DNA of 64,000 nt from Sepioteuthis lessoniana (Eukaryota > Mollusca > Cephalopoda > Myopsida > Loliginidae), in contig OY757917.1 in the NCBI GenBank assembly GCA_963585895.1, positions 99,776,774 through 99,840,773 of the forward strand, in the 5' to 3' direction. The translations under genes and the position numbers were made by a program. Under the pieces are notes generated by a model. It worked only from the letters and a program-made list of their open reading frames with translations. It made no database searches and was not told the origin of the DNA. Shown in pieces: positions 45,132 through 56,309 of the stretch. Numbering within the stretch: position 1 is the stretch's first letter; every line of letters begins with the position of its first letter.

Positions 45132-45800
45132 AAAATCTAAAATTGTTCTTATTACAATTTCTTATTTTGGTTTACATTTGAAATAATAATTCTCAAAAAA
45201 TATCTCTTGGTTTGAAGCATTTATATGATGTTTTATTAGTTCTCCCAAAAATTAAGAAATTTTTTCCACAATTAGTACTAAAATACTAAACTTTAATAAT
45301 AAAAAAAAACATTAAATTCAAATTTTGCTTATGAAATCTATGTAATATCTAAATATGCCTGACTTAAGAAGAACTGAAGAGTTGCATGTGCTTTTTTTAC
45401 TTACTTAAGAAGAACTGTGAAGAATTGTAAAAATCAATTGATTTTTTTAATTATTGAATCAAATCATTTGATCAGTAAAAATAAAAAACTAAATTTTGTA
45501 CTTTTACTTATAATAAACATATCAAAGTGTATATTTGATTTACATACTCAATGATATCTCTTTTCTAAGTTATAAGTCGACACATACAGACCAAAACAGA
45601 CCAAAACAGATTATTTACTAAATTGAGCTTGATTTTTAAAAAGATATATAATAATGAGACACTCAGTCAGGACCAAATCATTATACTTGAGGGATGAGCA
45701 TAAAACTACATACTTTGTTAATAGAAGCTATGCTTATTGTGTAAGAATTAAATACTTACATCATATATTGATACATTTATAACAACCTACCTACCAGTCA
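45132..45800. other. AT-rich stretch without recognised features
   Basis: No gene seen. A short CCAAAACAGA duplication occurs near 45591-45610. Confidence 0.45.
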
Positions 45801-45801
45801 C

Positions 45802-45905
45802 AATGAAAAAGGAAGAGATAGATAGACTAAGCTAAGTGAAACATATAGATTTATATATATAGATGAAAAAGGAAGAGAGAGATAGACTAAGCTAAATGAA
45901 ACATA
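45802..45905 (+). repeat. ~61-bp-spaced duplication at the LINE 3' end
   Basis: ATGAAAAAGGAAGAGA followed by TAGACTAAGCTAA.TGAAAC occurs at 45802 and again at 45863, the second copy abutting the (ATG)n tail of the LINE. Confidence 0.8.
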
Positions 45906-45914
45906 TCATCATCA

Positions 45915-48806
45915 TCATATCGCGCTGGTAGCACGGATATCCCTGACCCTCTCTCGCCACTCCTCCCTATCGTTCATCGCCCTAGGTAGGTCTTCAGGAC
46001 AACATCCCGTATCCTCACATAGCTGCTGAATGTATGTTTGTGCTGGTCGTCCTGCTTTTGCACGGCCATGTGTGGGGGTCCATAAGAGTACATCACTTAT
46101 GAATTCGTCCCTGCTTCTCCAGCAGTGTCCTGCATGTCTGGCTCGTCTAACTTGAATAGTTTTTGTGATAGGGGGTAGGTGGCCGTACAGTTGGTGTCTT
46201 GTGGGGTGTTGCCGCCAGGACTTGTTTAAGATTGCACGTAGCATTCTTGTGTAATTGCCGTCTAGCTTCTTCTCCAGCCGTTTTGTTAGCGTCCATGTAG
46301 TGCACCCATATAGCAGTATCGATGTGACCGCTGCCTGGAAGAAACTGCGTTTCATTTTATCGGTTAGGTCTGATTTCCAAATAATCGATAACCTATTGAT
46401 AGCTGTCCATGCTTTTGCTAACCTCGTTTCGATGTCCTTTTCGGTTGATTCGACACTGCTTCCTAGGTAAGTGAATTTGTCTACTAGTTTAAGAGGGGTT
46501 CCTTCTAGAGTGGAGATGTCCCCCGTTTGGTTATAGCACATATATTCCGTTTTGTGTGCATTAACATAGAGGCCTATGTTTGCTGCTGCTCATTTGATTT
46601 TGTCAATCGATGTTCTAAGTACGTAGTCTAGACAAATGATAAAGAGGTACGGAGCCAGCGTGTCCCCTTGTAGTACTCCTGCTACAATGTCGAAGTATTC
46701 TGTGTCTCCATCTGGTGATCGTACTTTTACTTTAGTGTTTCTATAGAGAATCGTTATTGCCGCTACGGTTTCTTTAGGTATGCCGTACGCTAGTAGGATT
46801 TGTTCCATCTTTCCTCTGTGAATGGAATCGAAAGCCTTGGTAAAGTCAACAAAAATTAATGTCACTTGTAGGTTTTTTGCCCGTACACCTTCAAGGATTC
46901 TACGGATGGTTAATATTTGTGAGGTCGTGGATCTATTTCTTCGGAAGCCATTTTAGTTTTTTCTAAGTATGTTGTCGATTTTGGGTTCTATGCGGTTTCG
47001 TAGTAGGGCATTGTAGATTTTGGCTGCTATGGATGTAAGTGTTATGCCTCGGTAGTTTTTGGCTAATCCGAGGTCCCCCTTTTTAGGGAAGGGGAGTATG
47101 CATCCTTTCATCCATTTATCTATCGGATTTTGATTGTATACTGCGTTGCAGTGTCGGAGCAGCATGTCATCGAATTGTCTGGTCTTCCATACTTCCGGGG
47201 GAATTTCGTCCAGCCCTGCAGCTTTCCTATTTTTAATTTTTCTGAGAACAGAGTCGAGTTCTTCTTGTGTGAACGGTCCTAGTTTAATGTCTAATTGTTT
47301 GCTAATTATTCTGGTGATTGGTTCATGTGTTATTTTCGGTGGGTTTCCTAGAAAGTTTTCAAAGTGCTGTTTCCACAGTTTTATTCTTTCTTGTTGGTTT
47401 GCTGCTTTCAGTTTTGCTTTGGCTGTGTTCTTTCTTCTGCTCACTTCGTTTATTGTTTGCCAGGCTATCCTAGATTGTCTATCTTCCACCGAGTCTCTCA
47501 TCTTATCTATCTGATTTTGAATGTATTCTGTCTGTTCCTTTATATATATGCCTGCTAATTGATATTGTGCTGTTTTTAGTTTTAAGGCATTTGTGTTTGT
47601 TGGGATTTTTCGATAGTTTTTGGAGGCTGTTTTCACTAGTGCACGTTTTTCTCTCACCGCTAAAGTTTCCCAAGGGACTCTATATTTAGTTTTGAGTTTT
47701 GTTGGAATGTATTTCTCTGCTGCCTCGAGGTGTGCATTGACGAAATTTTCATATTCGTCGTTTGGTGTACTTTTTTCCGTCTTTTCTTGTAGTGTTTCGA
47801 ATCTGTTTCTTAATTCTAATACGTATTTATCTCTTATATCTCTGTTGTTCAATAGGGCCCAGTCATAGTGTTTGGTGGTCGCTGTTCGTTTGGCGTTTTT
47901 TCGTAGGCTTAACCGTATTTTCGCCGTGACTATTCCGTGATCGGTGGACACACCCTCAAAAGAGGAGTATGCCTCGCAATTCATTGCACTATTTTTCCAT
48001 TTCTTGTTTATAAGGACGTAGTCTATCTGAGCTTTAGTATTGTTCGCGTACATGTATGTCCATAGTTTGCCCTCCCTTTTTTGGTAGTTTGTATTGAGGC
48101 ATGCTAATCTATTTTCTATCATGAAATCTGTTAGATGTTGCCCATTCCTATTTGACGTGTTGTGGAGGCTGTATTTGTTGTTTCCGTTTTTCCCAATTTG
48201 GGCATTCATGTCTCCACCAATGACTAACATGTTGTGTTTCGGGATGCTACGCACTAATGAGGATAACTCATCGTAGAAGGTGACTAGTTCAGTTTCTTCA
48301 CTAACATTGGTGGGGCTGTAGCATGAGATGATTGTTGCTCTGGGGTTGCCATTCAAAGTAGCTGCCATCATTCTAGGTTGTATTTTCTCAACGCTATTTA
48401 TCGTTTTTAATGTTCTTGGTCCTATAAGTAATCCTACCCCTCCTACTGCAGCGTTGACAGAGTTTTTCCATGCGGATACGGTGACGAGCGACCACCCATT
48501 GCCAGTTTCGTGATATTTGATATCTTCGGTGTGCGTGTATCTGTGTTCTTGTATGCATATTATGTCAATCTTATGTTCTTCGGCCGATGCAATTAGCTCT
48601 GATAGTTGTCCTATTCCATTTAAGGTTCTTACATTAAATGTGGCTATTTGTAGTGTTTGCTTGCATTTTAGTAGTTTTGATTGTTTGAGCTCTGTAGCTG
48701 ATTTTTCGAACACTGAGGCCAGGGCTCCAACCTCAGCAGGACGCGTCCCTTTTTTACCCGCGCGAAGAGCGATGCGGTTTGTGTATGTGGTTTGAGTGTG
48801 GGTCAT
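45915..48806 (-). pseudogene. LINE endonuclease-reverse transcriptase, inactivated
   Basis: One frame with two in-frame stops. Residues 1-617 (48806-46953) hold an apurinic-type endonuclease: Asn58 in ATFNVRTLNG, Glu87 in IQEHRY, Asp199 and Asn201 in GGDMNAQIG, and Asp289-His290 in STDHGIV. The start of the RT follows (KNRKAAGLDEIPPEVW from 526; FPKKGDLGLAKNYRGITL to 590). TAA at 46953-46955 stands where Gln is expected before NGFRRNRS. RT motif A (FVDFTKAFD) and motif B (GVLQGDTLAPYLF) are at 46865-46590. The region that should carry motif C (Y/FADD) is missing, and a TGA (46590-46592) marks the scar before the NIGLYVNAHKTEYMC segment. The C-terminal part (46541-45915) is intact. In an active element this protein would nick target DNA and copy the element RNA. 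Confidence 0.93.
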
Positions 48807-49010
48807 GGTTATCTTTCGATGGCTGTTTTATTCTCTTCTATAGAAGCCACTCTTATAGAGGAGCAGCAGTAGTTCCCCGATTGAACTAACGATCCTGAGC
48901 GTAAAGTCGTCAAACTCATGTCCAGGACCCGTTTAGGTATTGAGTTTGGTCACCCATGGGTTTATTCAAATACCTTTACGTACATCATGCTGCTTCCCAT
49001 GTGTACGTAT
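48807..49010 (-). promoter_or_regulatory. LINE 5' UTR (candidate internal promoter)
   Basis: Upstream of the frame lies about 200 bp of GC-richer sequence with short palindromes (CCCATGGG; TCTATAGA). It ends where AT-rich DNA begins. Such leaders carry internal promoters in LINEs; no specific motif is identified. Confidence 0.5.
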
Positions 49011-49786
49011 ATAAAATAAAATATTTTTAAAAAAAAGAGGGGGGTAAATTTGATTGAAGTTTGTTTTTGTTTTTGCTTTTTTTTTTCTTTTTTTTTTTAT
49101 AAGTTTTAACTTAGTTAAAGTCCAAGATCAAGGTACTTTCGAATGACTTTCACTGGTACTAAATTGTTTTTTTTTTGCGGTATTGGGACATTCTCCTAGG
49201 CTTTTTAGTGTTTTTTTTTTTTTTCCCTGGCACTTTAGGCTTTTACTTTTTCTTCTAAACTACTGTTAGGGCTTTCTTTACCAATTTTTAAATTATACTA
49301 TAGAAGAGATTCAAAAACATTCTGCCGTTTTCGCTGACATTAGGACAGAGAGAGTCTTTAAAATCAATTTGGGTTTACAGTAGAGTAAGCGTGTCTTTAC
49401 ATTTAAAATGCATAGTTTAAGCATTATTTTACAAACAAAATACAGCATAACATTTTGTAAAAATTCAGCATTTTAAATTAATAGGACTTAAAGACATACT
49501 GACCAATATTGATACATTTCTTTCTCTGCTGGCTCGTGTGTTCAAATGTTTCTTCTTCATTTAATGTTTACTTACTACTGAATTTTAGGGACGGTCTGTT
49601 CTATTCGGGGGGGGGGGAGTTAATTCCATTTTTTTTTCTTTTCTATTCTTTTCTCTTTGGGGGGGGGGCTGGGCTGACATTAGGTGTTTTAGGATTTTAT
49701 ACATGTATAAATATATGTACTTATGTTTATGTGTGTCTGTGTGTGTATATATTTGAGTATATAAGTATAAATGCATATATATGCAA

Positions 49787-49822
<36 letters not shown>

Positions 49823-49850
49823 AACGAATACATAGAAAAATATGTTCTTC
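49011..49850. other. T-rich, poly-G-containing and (TA)n stretch
   Basis: Homopolymer T tracts, two runs of eight or more G (about 49607-49617 and 49659-49668) and alternating TA/TG at 49735-49825. Open frames here are artefacts. Confidence 0.6.
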
Positions 49851-49854
49851 GGAG

Positions 49855-50184
49855 CTACAAGAAAGTAGACAACCAGACAGCTGCAGTGAGTTGCAAGCCA
49901 TGCTTAGGGATACTTTTCTTGCTCCTACCATTCATTGAGGAAAGCAAAGCTCCTTTAAAATAAACCTGCTTTGTCATCACTGGAGGACAGAGACTGCACA
50001 ATTGCTCATTGGTTTGTACATGAATGACCATCACCCAATGGTTGCCACTGTGTAAAGTGCTGGCTAGAAACTCCCAGCAACGTCCTTTACCTGTACACAT
50101 CACCTTTACTTTCTTGCCAGTGGACCTTGATGTTTCAGTGGAGTGGTGATGGAATACTGAGCTGAGCTGCCAGACTAACCACAC
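49855..50184 (-). other. Unassigned 109-residue open frame in GC-balanced DNA
   Basis: The frame includes KKVKVMCTGKGRCWEFLAST and HWVMVIHVQTNEQLCSLCPP. Base composition is distinctly less AT-rich than on either side. I recognise no domain, and there is no clear splice or start context. It may be part of a decayed repeat or an exon remnant. Confidence 0.25.
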
Positions 50185-50189
50185 AGATC

Positions 50190-52310
50190 ATTTGATTATA
50201 GTTAGATTTGCTTGTGAAAGACCAGCCACACTTTTTGGAAGTGTTCAGAGCAAATGCTTGTCACAGACCAAATGAACAATCATTTTGGAGTTTAACTCCT
50301 TTGGATGTGTTTTTTTATGCTTCGTGTCAAGTTTCAATCCCCAATAGGCAAGGCTGATGGGAAAACCATTCTAACTTGATCATACAGATATTAATTGCAT
50401 ATATGTCATACACATCATAAGTAACATAATATATGATCATAATAAATCATTTTTGTTATATATGTTATGAATAATAAATTACATTTATTGAAATAACTAT
50501 TTACTTGATAATAACAAGATTCTTTTAATTTCAAATGCATAGCAGTAATGTAAGATGACCTCCTTGTCTGACAAATAACTGTTAAGAACCACTAAGGGGC
50601 ATTATCAAAGCAGTATATAATGCAAGTGTACAAAATCATCAGCCTCTTTTTAATTCCAGCAATGCCTTGAAATGGACCTGCTTCTAGTCCCATGATATAA
50701 TGGCTTTTTGTTCCCAACAAACTTCATGTCACATTGAGCCTGACAGCATAAAACAATACACATCTTTAATATGTAAGCCTTCACACAAAATTTCTATTTC
50801 TCTTACATATATGTACACTAAAGACTTTTCAACACACATTAGGACATTTATCAACATACACTATTTAAGACCTCTTTTAGTATTTCATGCCATTTTTGTA
50901 TTCATTCGATTAAGTTTGCTCTGAAATAAAGTATATTGTTGTTAAATCATCATAAATTGTTCTTGCATTTATTCTATATGAGGAAACAATATTTAACCAA
51001 CCACTATATATCTGCAAAAGGCCTATATTGTTACATCTCACTTTTTTACTGTTAACATGAGTTACAGTACTCAAAGACAACAAACATACAAGTGGGGATC
51101 CCAACATGATATGAAGATGCAAGCTTTGGAAAAACAAGACCTTTACAAAATGAACAAACTGATATTCAGACAAATATCTAAATAAAACAAAATTTTCTGT
51201 AAGTGGAAAAATGTAACCATTAACATGTTGCTATAAGAGAGAGATATTTAAAGAAAAAATTTAAATATTAAAATATTTGCTCATTAATTATAAGATTACA
51301 TATAAAATATTTTGTATTTACTTTAATATTTTACTAAGTAACAAATACATAAACATGTGAAAAGAAAAACCGTAACAATTGTAAAACAAAATTAAAGAAT
51401 AGAGTTGATTTTGCGTGTTTGTAGAATTTAAAATGTATGCAAGTACAACAAATACAGTCAACCCTTAGTTATGAAAAATTAGGCTATTCAGAAAAGAAAG
51501 ATTAAAAGAATGAGACAAATTGTCTGTAATAAAAATGAAGAATGAGGCTAAAAACATTGAAAGTGTGATAGAAATTAGGTGTTAAAGTTTACAACAAAAA
51601 GAAAACAATATATAATGCTTAAAAATTGAATAAATTAATGTTACAGACTAACATTATTAATAATGTAAATAACATCTACCAGTATTTGCATTAAAACCAG
51701 TTAATATAAAAAGTTTCAATCATGTAGTTACTAATTTTAAATATATCACATTATAAATAAGCCAATGACAATCATCATTAATGATATATAATTATCGTAG
51801 ATTATCTTAATTGAATATTTTATAAATAATAAATCATACTTATTAAAATAATAATCATAAAAAGTTGTGGGCTGAGAAAAACCACCTCTTTTCTTTGTTA
51901 TCATGTGAGGCTTTTTTAATACAAAGTTCAACTTAAGGTCAATAGCTTGCTTATACCTTGCAGTTAAAGTCAAAGGGACAGAAAGCTTCTTGTCCCCAAA
52001 GATAAGTAAATGGTTTTGGGCTAATAAAAGGGCCAGAAAATACTTTTCAGTGACAGTTCAACAGAACCTATTTTGGCCATCAAAAACCCATAAATAATGA
52101 GAGTAAGGCAACCAATATTTCAATAGAATCCAGGACTGGAAAAACATGTGAGTACATACTGTGGCAGTGAAGACTCAGCCAGGCAACAGTCAGTCGTTGG
52201 TCAATCTAGTAGTAGTGAGATAACCATAGCAAAACCTTTTTATGAGGGCCTGGAAATTAATTATCTACCATTCTTTCTTCTAATGGTAACACTCTTTTTA
52301 CTGATAAGAA
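50190..52310. other. AT-rich stretch without recognised features
   Basis: No gene or repeat family is recognised, apart from short open frames without motifs. Confidence 0.45.
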
Positions 52311-52314
52311 AGAT

Positions 52315-54077
52315 ATTCTATCACATTGGAAGGAGAATTTTGAAGTTGTATTGAAATGTACTTCTGTCATTGATGATGATGATGTCATTGCTTCTAGTCC
52401 ATAATGATCTGAAATCCCTTAGTTGTTTTTTGAACCATGCTTAAAAGAGCTCCAATATGCAATTAGATGAATGTCTTTAGGCAAGATTCCTGGCAAGGAT
52501 GGTATATCACCAGAAATATTTAAGAGTAGCAGTAATAGAAAACTGATCAAGTGACTACAAGAATTTTTCAAAGCTACATGGCAAGTAGAGTGTGTTCTTC
52601 AGAACGTCAAGGATGCATCTCTAGGAAAAAAATGAAATAAGACTGTCTGTGATAACTCGAGTTATTCTTAACAAGATCATAAAGTATGTCATTGATGATG
52701 TTTATCCTGAGTCACAATGCAGTTTTTGATCAGATTGAGCTATCATAGACATAATCTCTCTTCGTCAGGTTTCAGGAAAATTCTACAAAAAAAAAAAAAA
52801 AAACTATACATGGTTTTTGTTGATTGACCAAGGTCTTTGACACTATTAACAGAGTCACACTCTGGAAGATGCTCAAGAAACTTGGCATTCCAGACAAAAT
52901 GCTCAATGTCATCATTTGATCAAAAGATAAAACCTGCTGTTCTATCAGATGATCCATTTTCAGACTTTTCTGATGTTTTTAATAACACAAAACAGGGTTG
53001 TGTCATAGCCTAGGCTCTTTTTGCTCTCTTTTTTTCATCATGCTTCATCATACTTTTAATGATTTTACAATTTCATAATAGGGGTAATTTCTTTAATCAT
53101 CAACAATTCAAAACTACCCCCCCAAATAAGCATCATTCATGACCTTTTATTCACATGTAGCTCTCATTTCTTTGTCAATCATTTCTCTCATGCAAGCTAA
53201 GTTTTCAGCTGCCTTACTATCAGTATTAAAAAACAGAAGTCATCCATCAGCCAAGACCCACTCCCAAACAAATGAAAGATGTAAAATAGCAATCACTGAT
53301 TCATCAGTTTCCAAACACCCTTGTAACCATTGATTTGAAAAATCAGTATGTGAATTCATCTTCATATTTAGGCAGATAAGTTAATATCATTGGAGCACTA
53401 GGTGACAAGATAGTTAACTGAATAGCTAAAGCCACTAGTACTTTTTAAAAAAAACTTCCTTGTTGGCTTCAGAATAAAAACGGCATTGAGCTTGAGACAA
53501 AGATTGCAATTTGTACTCCTAACTCTTTTGCATGGATCAAAATCCAGGATACCCTTCAAATCACAAGTTAACCATCTCTATGCCTTTCACAAGAGTTGTC
53601 TTCACTTAAATTGCAGATAAATACAAGATAGCAAAAAGATCACAGTTTGGGATTCAAAGTGGAATATTGGAGGCATAGAAATCTCCCTCATACAATCACA
53701 ATTTGATGGGCTGGACAAGTCAACCTAATTCATAACCAGCTTCATAATGGAAACCTTAATGTTGAAAGACCATACATCAGGTACAGAAACAAGCTAAAAA
53801 AACCAACCTTATAGCTCTAAGTAATCCTGTTAATACTTACAAGTAAGTTGCTTTAATTCACAATGAATGAAGAGGAAAATGCCAAAAAAGGCATCATGAA
53901 GTTTGACAAAACTCATCACCACCATTTCACAGCATTCAGGGAGACCATGAAAGTTCGATCAGTCTTACAAGCTACTTCATCAATAACTCTCTTATATGCA
54001 CAATCTGAAGACTTATAAACCTCAGAACTGACAAAAGCTGTTGGGCCTCATATATCAAAATTAATGAGAGAGTCCAT
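52315..54077 (+). pseudogene. Heavily decayed LINE reverse transcriptase
   Basis: In shifting plus-strand frames: LGKIPGKDGISPEIFKSS (RT start), ECVLQNVKDASLGKK, YPESQCSF, VTLWKMLKKLGIPDKM, NNTKQGCVIA (motif B region), KTEVIHQPRP, and WAGQVNLIHN with a C-terminal CTI...H segment near 54000-54077 that recalls a zinc-finger tail. Many stops and frameshifts are present. The pattern matches a LINE family common in molluscs and cnidarians and is distinct from the RTE-like copies here. It is much older than the 46-49 kb element. Confidence 0.8.
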
Positions 54078-54290
54078 CATATATATGTGTGTGTGTGTGT
54101 GTAAGTACACATGTATAAATATGCTTAAATATATATATATATACCTGTATGTGCATATGCAAATATATATATATATATATGCCTGTTTGTGTGTTTCTGT
54201 AAGTATATATATATATATATATATATGAGTATATGCACATGCACATATATATATATGTGTGTGTGTGTGTGTGTAGACATGTATATATAT
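54078..54290. repeat. Compound (TG)n/(TA)n block 1
   Basis: Alternating purine-pyrimidine DNA built of TG runs, TA runs and AAGTA spacers. Such DNA can adopt Z-form. Overlapping open frames here are artefacts. Confidence 0.9.
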
Positions 54291-54546
54291 TTTGAAGAGT
54301 GTATATTTAGACAGCAATTGGTTATTAATGCAAGTTTTATAAAGATGATGGAACACTGTTCATTATTTTTAATCGTAATTTTTCCAGTCTTCTGGTTATT
54401 TTTCTTGTGTCGGGACCCAGTGGGTAAAGGAATTGTCTTATATCTACTGCCTAAGTGCTTTCAACAATACTTTTGGTCGTCATCAGAGAAGTGCAGTTTT
54501 GAGTTGACAGTTTGAGTTTTTATTGTTTTAATCATTTGTAGAGTTT
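54291..54546. other. Unique spacer between two TG/TA blocks
   Basis: A ~250-bp spacer of mixed composition (CGGGACCCAGTGGGTAAAGG) with no recognised feature. Confidence 0.4.
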
Positions 54547-54584
54547 GTATATATATATGTGTGTGTGTGTGTGTGTTTGTTTAA

Positions 54585-54622
<38 letters not shown>

Positions 54623-54838
54623 GCATATGCTTGTGTGTGTTTGTGTACGTAAACATGTATAAATATATATATATACTTGTATATGCACATGTGTGCGTGT
54701 GTTTGCATAAGTATATATATATATATATATATATATGCATGAATATATACATACTTGAATATGCACATGTATATACATATATATTAACCTTTATAAAACT
54801 ATGAGGAAGAATTTTGAATATATACATACTTGAATATG

Positions 54839-54869
<31 letters not shown>

Positions 54870-54870
54870 T
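54547..54870. repeat. Compound (TG)n/(TA)n block 2 with an 85-bp duplication
   Basis: Same style as block 1. GAATATATACATACTTGAAT starts at 54732 and 54817, and both copies run on to AAAACTAT.AGGAAGAATTTT, so an ~85-bp unit is duplicated to about 54902. Confidence 0.88.
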
Positions 54871-54902
54871 TACTGTCATAAAACTATTAGGAAGAATTTT
54901 TT

Positions 54903-55190
54903 TTTAAATATGTTCTCACCTAATGTCAAATTGGAAAACTTTTAATAATCCCTAAGCTGCAAACTTTTCCTTAGTTTAACTTTATATATGACTTTGTCAT
55001 TTAGTTAGCAATTTAAGTGTCTCTTATTAACAGCCACAGAATCACTGACCTCTTCATTATTTGATGGACCACAAGATTAAAACAAATAAAAAAGAAGGAA
55101 AAAGAAATTCTCATTATCTCAAATAAATAATTATGATTTATTCATCAAACAATATTTAAATAAATCTTTTCATCTTGCTTCTGTGATCTG
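54903..55190. other. AT-rich stretch
   Basis: Nothing recognised. Confidence 0.4.
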
Positions 55191-55193
55191 AAG

Positions 55194-55429
55194 TTGCTTT
55201 GCATAAAAACACCCCTGAAAATACTTACAAACTACTTCAACTCCCTGTCTCTTTCCCAAACCCTGGTCAGTTTATTTCATTTGACTATGTGACATTCACC
55301 TCAGAAGTCAAAGGCTTTGATTTGGCCACCCTACCAACACCTGAACTGAGTGTAAAATCACCTTTGCCGACAGAAGAAGCACTAATCAGAGATGGGACTG
55401 TGATCAAGCTGACAAACAAGTGCTACTAA
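55194..55429 (+). CDS. Possible terminal coding exon of an unidentified gene
   Basis: A 76-codon open segment from TTGCATAAAAAC to TAA (55427-55429) has balanced base composition and a protein-like mix of residues (LLQLPVSFPNPGQFISFDYV, GFDLATLPTPELSVKSPLPT, IRDGTVIKLTNKCY). It is preceded by a pyrimidine-containing tract and an AG at 55192-55193 that could be a splice acceptor. An in-frame TGA lies just upstream at 55184-55186, so it cannot extend as a single exon. I do not recognise the protein. It could also be a chance frame or part of an old repeat. Confidence 0.4.
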
Positions 55430-55479
55430 TGCACTCTTTAAAGAATTCATTAAGTAGAGCCTTTTGATCTACTTTGAGA

Positions 55480-56065
55480 GAGACAAAGGGAATGATAGAG
55501 AGACAGAGAAATAAATGACAGATAGAGTCAGAGATGTAAATTAAGTGGGAGAGATAGATAGAGAGAGAGAGAGAGAGAAAAGAATAATCAAAAAACAAAT
55601 TAACAGGAAGAGTGAAAAATAAAAGAGAGAGTGACAGATATATAGACTGAAAGAGAGTGGGAAGTGATAGTAAGAAATGACAGCAATACAAATTGAAAGA
55701 GAGCAGCTAAAATAGAATTATTGATAGATATAGAGGCTGAGAGAGAGAGAAAGTGGGAAATGATATATACACTGAAAGAGTGAGAAAAAAAAATAGAGAT
55801 AGCAATTAAAAAAAGAGAAAGAGGAATATAACAGAAAGATTGACAGAGATATAGGCTAAGAGAGAAACTAAGAAATGAGAGAGAGAGAGAGATAAATTGA
55901 CAGAGAGAATGAGAAATAATAGAAACAAATACTTTAAGATAGTGGTATATGATAAAAAAAACAGAAAGTGAAATAGAGTGGGAAAATATGGAAAAACCAA
56001 AATATCAGCAATGAAAGAAAAAGTGAAAAATATAGAGATTGAATGAGAAATATCAGAGAAAGACT

Positions 56066-56112
<47 letters not shown>

Positions 56113-56255
56113 AAATCATAAAATAGTAGGGATGTGATTTGAGAGAGAGTAAAAGTGATAGAGATATAATTTGAAAAATAACAGAGAAATAGGAAAAGAA
56201 AAAGAAGTCAATATTAGGAAATAAAAAGAAGGATACAGATTGGAAAGGGTAAACA

Positions 56256-56309
<54 letters not shown>

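Larger units (their letters stand above)
45903..49010 (-). mobile_element. RTE-like non-LTR retrotransposon, nearly full length
   Basis: It consists of a 5' UTR (about 48807-49010), one reading frame (48806-45915) encoding endonuclease then reverse transcriptase, and an (ATG)n 3' tail at 45905-45917. GC and CpG content is clearly higher than in the surrounding DNA, consistent with a younger insertion. A single EN-RT frame and a short-repeat 3' tail fit the RTE group. The exact clade needs a tree. Its own protein is inactive (see the coding entry). Confidence 0.92.

Noticed and set aside
47134-48795. Plus-strand frames of 60-126 residues across the LINE
   Set aside because: They are antisense shadows of the endonuclease-reverse transcriptase frame.
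52370-52390. (GAT)n tail as an RTE-like LINE 3' end
   Set aside because: It lies at the start of the decayed LINE of another family and has no RTE coding sequence beside it.
54048-54851. Several overlapping 60-108-residue open frames rich in Tyr-Ile, Thr-His and Cys-Val
   Set aside because: They are translations of (TA)n and (TG)n runs, open in many frames and on both strands.
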